Source: Candidatus Aenigmatarchaeota archaeon
GTDB taxonomy: Archaea; Aenigmatarchaeota; Aenigmatarchaeia; QMZP01
Direction of reading: 5' to 3'
Assembly: GCA_003663415.1 (NCBI GenBank)
Contig: QMZY01000004.1
Span: 1 to 18,912 of the forward strand
Length of the DNA: 18,912 bases
Of this stretch, positions 6,941-12,283 are shown piece after piece (the first letter of the stretch is position 1; the number at the start of each line of letters is the position of its first letter). The notes below the pieces were generated by a model, which worked only from the letters and a program-made list of their open reading frames with translations, was not told where the DNA came from and did not search any database. The position numbers and the translations under genes were made by a program.

Positions 6941-7025
6941 TTATAGCAAACGAGATAATTGATTGGGAAGCGTCGTTTGCTAATTGTTCCTGACGCTTTG
7001 TAATTTATTGTGTCAGGAACTATAA
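6941..7025. repeat. Two-hairpin Y-shaped repeat element, copy 1 (metK leader)
   Basis: The 85-bp element begins TTATAG and ends CTATAA, which are reverse complements. Inside are two hairpins: AGCAAACGA (6945-6953) with TCGTTTGCT (6973-6981), and GTTCCTGAC (6985-6993) with GTCAGGAAC (7012-7020). The second hairpin contains an inner stem GTAA-TTTA-TTGT that pairs only with G-U wobbles on the plus strand. Together they can fold as a three-way junction. A second copy lies at 10136-10221. The left end is 26 nt before the metK start codon, and the right end falls at the transcription start predicted from the TATA box at 7046-7055. Confidence 0.85.
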
Positions 7026-7045
7026 TGTAGGAATTGATTTTATGA

Positions 7046-7055
7046 ATATATATAG
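7046..7055 (-). promoter_or_regulatory. TATA-like box of metK
   Basis: CTATATATAT on the minus strand predicts a transcription start about 25 nt downstream, near 7025. That would give metK a leader of about 110 nt consisting almost entirely of the two-hairpin element. Confidence 0.4.
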
Positions 7056-7351
7056 TTTTTTTATTCTAAAAGCCAAAATTATAACTGTTGGTTATGCGAT
7101 TCACTGTTTTAAAAAAAATGTCAGGTTTGGTGTTTTTGGTTTTTCGTTTTGCACTTTGTTTTTAAAAGAAAAGGAGGGATAGAAAGAGAATTTTTTACAG
7201 AAAGTTTTTGTTATGTATTGTCTGAGTTCCTGCTCCTTTGCATTGGTTTTTTGATTCATAGTTCTCATATTGCCGGTTCTGTTTAATGCTTGGTGCGAAA
7301 AAGTATATAAAGCTAACCAGAGAACTGTTCCGCTGTTCCGCTATTCCTGTA
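7056..7351. other. Spacer between cdc6 and metK, no convincing gene
   Basis: The stretch is T-rich on the plus strand and low in complexity. A 55-codon minus-strand frame (ATG at 7268, TGA at 7101-7103) follows a TATA-like box at 7303-7312 at about 40 nt. Its second half is Lys/Phe/Ser-rich and looks like translated spacer, so it is not called a gene. A small inverted repeat ATAAC-TGTTG-GTTAT lies at 7081-7095, and a tandem CTGTTCCG (twice) at 7324-7339. No tRNA or rRNA is seen. Confidence 0.5.
7303..7312 (-). promoter_or_regulatory. TATA-like box downstream of cdc6
   Basis: CTTTATATAC on the minus strand is one of the best TATA-like sequences in the window, about 40 nt after the cdc6 stop. 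It could drive a small RNA, the 55-codon frame at 7101-7268, or a longer metK transcript. Confidence 0.35.
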
Positions 7352-8368
7352 TCAGGATTTTGAGTATTTTCTCCATCTGCCCTTCCCAGAAGCACGGACC
7401 AGACCCAAATTTACGAGTCTTTCCATATATTTTCTGAAAGTTCTATCAACTATTCGTTCAAGCCCCTGTTTTTCAGAAAGGCTTTGAAGTTCTGAGAAAA
7501 GGTTTCCTGAATCCATGGGTTTGGAATTAAGAACTTTCAGAATAAGTTTCTGGTACGGATTAAGAGCATCGAGTTTATGTTTTTGTGTGTCTGGAACCTT
7601 TGGGATGGATTTCTCTATCACATCATCAGTTATCTTGTCCAAATCCCGGTTTTCAGCTTCAATGCTTGCAATCCTTAAAATTTCAATTCCTTTTCTGGCA
7701 TCCCCTTCTGATGCTCCTGCAATTCTTTCGAGTTGAGAAACAGTAACGGTTCCTGGAATCAGCCCCCATTCGCGCCTGTCTTTAAGGATATCCAGAATTT
7801 CTTCTGTTTTATATAAAGGGAAGTCTATAATGTCAGCAGAAGACAGCCTGCTTCTTATTCTTGGGTCAAACCATTGCAAAGCGTTTGGTTTGTTTGAAAT
7901 AAGAATCAGCGTAATTCCTGACAAACTGAGCAAATCATAAAGTATTCTCTCATCTGAAAGCTTGTCAAACTCATCTAAAATAACAATTCCTTGAATGCCT
8001 TGGATTTTCCTTTCTATAATATCCAAAAGCTCGTCTTTTGAGATTCCTTTTCTTTGAATAAATGAAGAAGAAAAGTTTTTTGAAATATTGTAAAGGATTT
8101 TAAAACCAGACTCCTCTTTCCAGCAGTTTACATAAGCATAAAGCGCAGGAAATTCCTTTCTAAGCTCGTCAACCACATATTTTGCTATGCAGGTTTTGCC
8201 CGTTCCCGGATAGCCGTAAAGCACAATGTTTCTTGGTTTTTTGCCAGAAAGCAAAGGTTTTAAGTCATTTCTTATGCCCATCAGCTGGTCTTCCCTGTGA
8301 AGAATTCTGGTTGGTATAAAATACTCTTCAAAAACTTCAGGATTCTTTATAATTTTCGGTTCCTCCAT
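7352..8368 (-). CDS. cdc6: Orc1/Cdc6 replication initiator
   Basis: The 338-residue AAA+ protein binds replication origins and loads the MCM helicase in archaea. Walker A is GYPGTGKT at 52-59; Walker B is VILDEFDKL at 129-137 with Asp132 and Glu133; sensor 1 is the Ser-Asn pair at 158-159; sensor 2 is Arg225 in GDARKGIEILR. The C-terminal third (about 265-338) is a winged-helix domain ending in LVNLGLVRASGKGRWRKY. The length is slightly short of the usual 370-420 residues. It begins 22 nt after the kae1 stop and is probably the last gene of a nadK-kae1-cdc6 unit. Archaeal cdc6 genes often lie near their origin, but I could not identify an origin: no paired origin-recognition-box repeats were found by eye in the adjoining spacer. 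Confidence 0.95.
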   Translation of the reverse strand: MEEPKIIKNPEVFEEYFIPTRILHREDQLMGIRNDLKPLLSGKKPRNIVLYGYPGTGKTCIAKYVVDELRKEFPALYAYVNCWKEESGFKILYNISKNFSSSFIQRKGISKDELLDIIERKIQGIQGIVILDEFDKLSDERILYDLLSLSGITLILISNKPNALQWFDPRIRSRLSSADIIDFPLYKTEEILDILKDRREWGLIPGTVTVSQLERIAGASEGDARKGIEILRIASIEAENRDLDKITDDVIEKSIPKVPDTQKHKLDALNPYQKLILKVLNSKPMDSGNLFSELQSLSEKQGLERIVDRTFRKYMERLVNLGLVRASGKGRWRKYSKS

Positions 8369-8390
8369 AAAAATTCATTTGTTTTCTGCT

Positions 8391-9350
8391 TTATATCCAT
8401 TCAACATCCACTTCGTCTGTTCTCTGTCTTGGTAAAACCTCTTCTTTTGTTTTCATTCCCGATTTATACGCAAGAGTGCCTGTCCAGGCTATCATTGCAC
8501 CGTTATCGCCGGCGAACTCTTTTGGCACTGTATAGAATTTTGCTTTTCTCTCTTTGCACATAATTTCGAGCATTTCCTTAAGCCTTTTGTTTGCTGCCAC
8601 ACCGCCTGTTAAAAGAACTTCTTTTTTTCCTGTATGAGCCAAAGCCCTTTCTGTAACCTCTGTAAGCATGGAAAAAAATATCTCTTGGATTGAGAAACAC
8701 AAATCCTCGATTGGAGTGCCTTTTTTGAATTTGTTTAGAGCAGCGGTCACAATTCCTGAAAAGGACAAATCCATGCCCTTTACAACATAAGGAAGCTCTG
8801 TGTATTTGCCTTTTTTTGCAAGCCTCTCTATTTTCGGACCAGCCGGAAAAGAAAGGCCGATTTCTCTCCCGAACTTATCCAGAGCGTTTCCTGCGCCTAT
8901 ATCCATAGTTTCCCCAAAACACCTGTATCTGCCTTCTGTAAAGCCTAAAATCTGGGTGTTTGCTCCTGATACATAAAGCGTTATCGGGTCTTTTGCCCCT
9001 GTAAGGAGCTTTGCTATTTCAATGTGAGCTATACAGTGATTCACACCAATTAATGGTTTTTTTAGCTGCTTCGCAAAATTCAAACCAGTGTGTAAACAGG
9101 GTGGTAAACCGGGGCCCTGGGAAAATGCTACAAGCTCTATGTCCTTCAGTGTTTTTTTAGCGAGTTTCAGGGATTTTTTAAGAAGGGTTTGAGAAATCTT
9201 TTTGTGGTGTTGCGCTGCATCTGTTGGTTTTATCCCCCATCCCTTTGGCGGTTTGTAAATGCTTGAAACATTGGAAAGGATTTCGCCTCTGTCTGAAACT
9301 ATTCCTATTCCAAATGTATGTGCTGTTGATTCTATGCCAAGACAGAACAT
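8391..9350 (-). CDS. kae1: Kae1, tRNA N6-threonylcarbamoyladenosine transferase subunit
   Basis: Kae1 is the catalytic subunit of the archaeal KEOPS complex, transferring the threonylcarbamoyl group to A37 of ANN-decoding tRNAs. The 319-residue protein has the ASKHA-fold signatures: GIESTAHTFG at 5-14, SQGPGLPPCL at 77-86, the metal-binding NHCIAHIE with His105 and His109, YVSGANTQI, GETMDIGAGNALDK at 146-159, LLTGGVAAN at 246-254, and AGDNGAMIAW with Asp282. The partner kinase Bud32, fused to Kae1 in some archaea, is not fused here and is not encoded in the window. The gene lies 22 nt downstream of the NAD kinase gene and 22 nt upstream of cdc6, with no internal promoter apparent. Confidence 0.95.
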   Translation of the reverse strand: MFCLGIESTAHTFGIGIVSDRGEILSNVSSIYKPPKGWGIKPTDAAQHHKKISQTLLKKSLKLAKKTLKDIELVAFSQGPGLPPCLHTGLNFAKQLKKPLIGVNHCIAHIEIAKLLTGAKDPITLYVSGANTQILGFTEGRYRCFGETMDIGAGNALDKFGREIGLSFPAGPKIERLAKKGKYTELPYVVKGMDLSFSGIVTAALNKFKKGTPIEDLCFSIQEIFFSMLTEVTERALAHTGKKEVLLTGGVAANKRLKEMLEIMCKERKAKFYTVPKEFAGDNGAMIAWTGTLAYKSGMKTKEEVLPRQRTDEVDVEWI

Positions 9351-9372
9351 ATTATTCTTTATTTTTACTTTT

Positions 9373-10050
9373 TTAAATCATTACAAACCTTGCTGTGTCT
9401 TTTGATTTTTTTATTAAAACCTGTTCATTTGGTTTGATTTTAAGCATTTTCGGATTGTTGTCGCTTATTATCCATCCCGTTTCTCTTATAACCCTGAGTT
9501 TTGCATATTTTTTGATTCTTACGGGTTTTTTTCGTTCTATTACATTGTTGAACCCCAGCATAAGGCCCTTGGAAAAGGGTTTTCCGCCAATTACAGAATA
9601 ATATGCTGTTGAGCCGTAAGGCGTTGAAATAATTACGCCGTCGCCTATTAAATCCGGTATGATTTTTCCGTCTACATTCAAAGAAAACCTCAACGGTCTG
9701 TAAGGTTTTGCGTTATGGACTTGAATTTCGTTCAATCCTGTGAGTTTTCGCCCTTTAAAACTGCATTCAACTTTCTCGAATTTTTTTATTTTGTATTTGC
9801 CTGTTTTTATGGACTTGAAGATTTTTTTCAATTGTTTGGGTGTGTAGAATTTTTCTGCATGTTTGGAGGGGTGCGTTCTTATTGGGATTTTAAGAACACC
9901 AGGATATTTGCGCTCGGCTTCCAGAATTGTCCCGTCACCGCCGTAAACAAAAACAAAATCCGGTTTTTGTCTGTCGATTTTAAATCCATGGCTTTTTATC
10001 TCTTTGGAAATGAAATCTTTTTTTAAACGTGAACAAACAAAGAACTTCAT
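9373..10050 (-). CDS. nadK: NAD kinase (short form)
   Basis: NAD kinase phosphorylates NAD to NADP and is the cell's source of NADP(H). The 225-residue protein carries the family's GGDGT at 37-41 (with FVFVYGGDGT), the NE pair at 107-108 (GLNEIQVH), and the ribose/nicotinamide-binding DGVIISTPYGSTAY at 137-150. It is shorter than typical members (about 250-290 residues), with a compressed N-terminal domain, but keeps all recognisable signature motifs. A TATA-like AAATATAAATA is centred about 26 nt before the ATG, so this gene likely starts a leaderless nadK-kae1-cdc6 transcript. The link to redox metabolism also fits the thioredoxin-containing operon immediately upstream. Confidence 0.93.
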   Translation of the reverse strand: MKFFVCSRLKKDFISKEIKSHGFKIDRQKPDFVFVYGGDGTILEAERKYPGVLKIPIRTHPSKHAEKFYTPKQLKKIFKSIKTGKYKIKKFEKVECSFKGRKLTGLNEIQVHNAKPYRPLRFSLNVDGKIIPDLIGDGVIISTPYGSTAYYSVIGGKPFSKGLMLGFNNVIERKKPVRIKKYAKLRVIRETGWIISDNNPKMLKIKPNEQVLIKKSKDTARFVMI

Positions 10051-10070
10051 ATAAAATATTTACTGCTCTG

Positions 10071-10081
10071 TATTTATATTT
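10071..10081 (-). promoter_or_regulatory. TATA-like box of nadK
   Basis: AAATATAAATA on the minus strand is centred about 26 nt before the nadK ATG. The repeat copy at 10136-10221 therefore lies upstream of this promoter rather than inside the nadK leader. Confidence 0.45.
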
Positions 10082-10135
10082 GGGGTTTTGCCCGAAAAAA
10101 CCGTTGCTTATCATCGGTTTATAATCAGGCATTAT

Positions 10136-10221
10136 TTATAGCAAACGATATAATTGATTCTAAAGATATCGTTTGCTGGTTGTTCCTGACGGTTTGCAAT
10201 TTATTGCATCAGGAACTATAA
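10136..10221. repeat. Two-hairpin Y-shaped repeat element, copy 2
   Basis: The 86-bp copy is also bounded by TTATAG and CTATAA. Hairpin 1 is longer than in copy 1: AGCAAACGATAT (10140-10151) pairs with ATATCGTTTGCT (10166-10177). Hairpin 2 is GTTCCTGA with TCAGGAAC, enclosing an inner GCAA-TTTA-TTGC stem. The loop segments ATAATTGATT and AATTTATT are identical to copy 1. The right end supplies the TAG stop of the CoA-binding protein gene (10216-10218). Confidence 0.85.
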
Positions 10222-10596
10222 ATTCAAACCATCAACAACAAAACACGCGTTATATATAACTTGAATGTTGTGTTTTTTGCAGAAACCTGTTGCTTTTTTT
10301 GATTCAGAACCGGGCTGCATCCAGACCCTTTTTATTCCAAGTTCTGCGCATTGCTTTACAATCTGCTCTGTAACCTTTGGAGGAACAACAGTTATAACAA
10401 CGTCTGGTTTTTCAGGAAGATCCTTTAGCGAAGGGTAACAGGGATTGCCTTCTATGCTTTTGTGCTTCGGGTTGATGGGATAGACAGAAAAACCAAGGGA
10501 TTTTAGTTTGATGAATATTTTATACCCCCACTTCTCTGGATTAGCCGAAACCCCAACAATTGCTATTTTGTTTTTCTTATTCAAAAACTCTTTCAT
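10216..10596 (-). CDS. CoA-binding domain protein (YccU-like)
   Basis: The 126-residue protein is a stand-alone Rossmann-like CoA-binding domain (CoA_binding_2). It shows the nucleotide-binding IAIVGVSANPEKWGYKI at 12-28, YPINPKHKSIEG at 39-50, DVVITVVPP at 65-73, and KRVWMQPGSESKKA at 89-102. Proteins of this type bind CoA or related nucleotides; no enzymatic activity is established. Its ATG overlaps the stop of the CPHC protein gene by 4 nt (ATGA), so it is translationally coupled as the last gene of the redox operon. The TAG stop lies within the last bases of repeat copy 2, so the element may have set the present C-terminus (VVDGLNL). Confidence 0.9.
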   Translation of the reverse strand: MKEFLNKKNKIAIVGVSANPEKWGYKIFIKLKSLGFSVYPINPKHKSIEGNPCYPSLKDLPEKPDVVITVVPPKVTEQIVKQCAELGIKRVWMQPGSESKKATGFCKKHNIQVIYNACFVVDGLNL

Positions 10597-10916
10597 GTTT
10601 TGCCGAAAATTTTGGAGAAGAATGATTTTTTGATTCCCAAAGCGCTTTCAATATCGCCTCTCAAGCTGTTTTCGCTTGGAACACCTGCTATTCTTTTGAT
10701 TTCCTTTCCTGTTTTATCAAGGAAAAGTATAGTCGGCGTTGCCAGAACATTGTATTCTTGTGAAAGTTTTTTGCCTTCAGATGTCTTTGTTCTTATTTTT
10801 TGGTATGAAAGCCCCTGGCTTTGGTATTCAGGAGCTATTCTTTTTACAAGTGCCTCTGCTGCTGGACAGTGCGGACATTTGGGTGAAACAAAAACCAAAA
10901 CTCTTATATCCTTCAT
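10593..10916 (-). CDS. Thioredoxin/glutaredoxin-fold protein with CPHC motif
   Basis: The 107-residue protein has a thioredoxin fold: first strand VLVFVSP, redox centre Cys14-Pro-His-Cys17, and the cis-Pro loop VLATPTILFL. CPHC is the DsbA-like motif, which generally makes a more oxidising thiol pair than CGPC, but it also occurs in archaeal glutaredoxin-like proteins. No signal peptide is present, so it acts in the cytoplasm. The start is supported by GAGGT 6 nt before the ATG. It follows the mini-ferredoxin frame by 23 nt and overlaps the CoA-binding gene by 4 nt. A basic tail (about 95-107, SFFSKIFGKT) follows the domain. Confidence 0.9.
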   Translation of the reverse strand: MKDIRVLVFVSPKCPHCPAAEALVKRIAPEYQSQGLSYQKIRTKTSEGKKLSQEYNVLATPTILFLDKTGKEIKRIAGVPSENSLRGDIESALGIKKSFFSKIFGKT

Positions 10917-10939
10917 CCTTTACCTCTTCCGAAACTCAT

Positions 10940-11059
10940 TTAATTGCGCGTTTTTTGGTTTATTTTTGCTTTTCTGTCAACAAGATTCATGGTTTGCACA
11001 GGACATAAATCCGTGCATCTTCCACATCCTGCATGCTTATGTTTGTCAATCCATGGCAC
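10940..11059 (-). CDS. Mini-ferredoxin-like protein, single half-cluster motif
   Basis: A 39-codon frame starts at GTG 11059, overlapping the end of the Mrp-like gene by 14 nt, and ends with TAA at 10940-10942. The peptide opens PWIDKHKHAGCGRCTDLCP and continues VQTMNLVDRKAKIN, closely following the first half of bacterial-type 2[4Fe-4S] ferredoxins. Cys12, Cys15 and Cys19-Pro20 match three ligands of the CxxCxxCxxxCP pattern; the first ligand position (residue 9) is His. The frame stops where the second CxxC would begin. It may be a genuine small Fe-S protein with His ligation, or a ferredoxin shortened by decay, since a run of six A (within the KINQK codons) is a possible frameshift site. 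The tight placement inside the operon favours a retained role. Confidence 0.55.
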   Translation of the reverse strand: MPWIDKHKHAGCGRCTDLCPVQTMNLVDRKAKINQKTRN

Positions 11060-11768
11060 CTTTTATCATCTTTTTTATGTTTTTTGTAATGTTTTCAAAC
11101 TCTTTGGCTGACTTTGTGCCTTTATTCAATATGAACGGCTTTCCTGTTTCCAGTGAATTTGAAACTGTTTTGTCCAAACTCAGCCTGCCTAAAAAAGCTA
11201 TGTTTTCTTTTTCTGCCAGCTCCTCGACTTTACCTGAACCGAAAATCTCGCCGGACATGTTTTCAATTAAACCTATTATTGGGATATCAAAACTTCTTGA
11301 CATGTTAATCACTCTTTTTGCATCTTCAACAGATACCGCCTGTGAAGTGGAAACTATTATTGAGCCTGAATTCCTCATCATCTGCATTATTGTTATCAGT
11401 TCGTCTCCTGTTCCCGGGGGAAGGTCTATAACAAGGAAATCCAACTCGGGCCATAAAACATCATTTATTAGCTGCTGAATTGCCTTTGTTTTCAGGGGGC
11501 CTCTCCACATAACTGCGCGGTTTTTGTCTATTAAAAAATCAAGGGACATCACATAAAGATTCGGATTGAATTTCACAGGAACAAGCTTGTGTTTTTGGGT
11601 TTTTATTTCTGTTTTTTGCAATCCTAAAAGCCTTGGAGCGTCAGGTCCATGGAGGTCAATATCCAGCAAGCCTGTGGGGTTTTCCTCTGAAAGCAACAGG
11701 GAAAGGTTTACCGCAACGGTTGTTTTGCCTACGCCTCCCTTATTGCTCATAACAAGCAATTTGCGCAT
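11046..11768 (-). CDS. Mrp/NBP35-family P-loop ATPase lacking the CPxC motif
   Basis: The 240-residue protein belongs to the Mrp/NBP35/ApbC branch of deviant Walker A ATPases that assemble or carry Fe-S clusters. It has KGGVGKTT at 10-17, LLDIDLHGPDAPRLLG at 34-49, VMWRGPLKTKAIQQL at 86-100, and VIDLPPGTGDE at 113-123. At the site where family members read ENMS...CPHCG, this protein reads ENMSGEIFGSGK (169-180): the CPxC segment that bridges the cluster between subunits is deleted and the protein has no Cys at all. It still ends with the expected GRLSLDKTVSNSLETGKPF. It follows the thioredoxin gene by 22 nt and overlaps a ferredoxin-like frame. Cluster transfer by this protein alone is therefore doubtful; a partner-dependent or regulatory role is inferred. 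Confidence 0.9.
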   Translation of the reverse strand: MRKLLVMSNKGGVGKTTVAVNLSLLLSEENPTGLLDIDLHGPDAPRLLGLQKTEIKTQKHKLVPVKFNPNLYVMSLDFLIDKNRAVMWRGPLKTKAIQQLINDVLWPELDFLVIDLPPGTGDELITIMQMMRNSGSIIVSTSQAVSVEDAKRVINMSRSFDIPIIGLIENMSGEIFGSGKVEELAEKENIAFLGRLSLDKTVSNSLETGKPFILNKGTKSAKEFENITKNIKKMIKGAMD

Positions 11769-11790
11769 ATTCTTTCATTGATTTAAAGAT

Positions 11791-12195
11791 TTATTCTTTC
11801 AGGTTTTTATCCAGCCACTGCCTTACTGCTGGCTCCGGCAATGCTCCGACAAATTCGTCTACTATCTTGCCATTTTTGAACATTTTTACAGAAGGTATGC
11901 TCATTATTCCGTATTTCTGGCTTGTTGCAGGGCTTTGGTCTACATTTACCTTTGCTAAAATAAATTTTCCGTCATATTCATCTGCAAGCTTTTCCAGAAC
12001 AGGCCCTAACAAAAGGCACGGTGTGCACCACACAGCCCAGAAGTCAACAACCACCGGAAGCCTCTCTGAAAGCTCAACAACCTTTTCCTGAAAATCGTTA
12101 TCTGTGACCTCTATTTTGGTTCCTTCTTTCAATATTTGCATCCTGTCTTTCATTTCCTCTAATTTTTTTTGTTTTATTCTTTCAATCTCGTCCAT
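11791..12195 (-). CDS. trx: Thioredoxin with N-terminal charged helix
   Basis: The 134-residue protein is a cytoplasmic thioredoxin: VVVDFWAVWCTPC at 48-60, with active-site Cys57 and Cys60 (WCTPC in place of WCGPC), VNVDQSPATSQKYGI, and the cis-Pro SIPSV at 99-103. The first 25 or so residues (MDEIERIKQKKLEEMKDRM) form a charged, probably coiled-coil extension absent from ordinary thioredoxins; similar short helices occur on several archaeal proteins. It is the first gene of the redox operon and is divergent from infB. GGTGAT stands just before the ATG. The reductase that would reduce it is not in the window. Confidence 0.93.
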   Translation of the reverse strand: MDEIERIKQKKLEEMKDRMQILKEGTKIEVTDNDFQEKVVELSERLPVVVDFWAVWCTPCLLLGPVLEKLADEYDGKFILAKVNVDQSPATSQKYGIMSIPSVKMFKNGKIVDEFVGALPEPAVRQWLDKNLKE

Positions 12196-12210
12196 ATTAT
12201 CACCGCAAAA

Positions 12211-12254
12211 TTAAACAATTAATCATTTATTTCACTAATCATTTAAATAATTAA
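12211..12254. promoter_or_regulatory. Divergent promoter region, thioredoxin operon / infB
   Basis: The 88-nt spacer between the two start codons is strongly AT-rich. AAATAATTAAT (12246-12256) lies about 30 nt before the infB ATG, and an AT-rich AATTGTTTAA (minus strand, 12211-12220) lies about 20 nt before the thioredoxin ATG. The boxes are separate, unlike the shared box at 15745-15752. Confidence 0.35.
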
Positions 12255-12283
12255 TACCGTGTTTAGTATCAAAAGGTAAAAAT

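Noticed and set aside
5858..6946. Several plus-strand frames opposite metK
   Set aside because: Antisense shadows of a strongly conserved gene.
6916..7025. A known SAM riboswitch class in the metK leader
   Set aside because: I could not match the conserved core of any described SAM riboswitch; the same element also lies at 10136-10221, upstream of the nadK promoter.
7101..7268. 55-codon minus-strand frame after a good TATA-like box
   Set aside because: No Shine-Dalgarno, low-complexity second half, and no recognisable family; kept only as a note in the spacer description.
7195..7395. 66-codon minus-strand frame overlapping the cdc6 3' end
   Set aside because: Overlaps the winged-helix end of cdc6 and shows no family features.
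10098..10120. Inverted repeat AAACCG...CGGTTT upstream of nadK
   Set aside because: Only 6 bp with an 11-nt loop in AT-rich spacer; likely chance.
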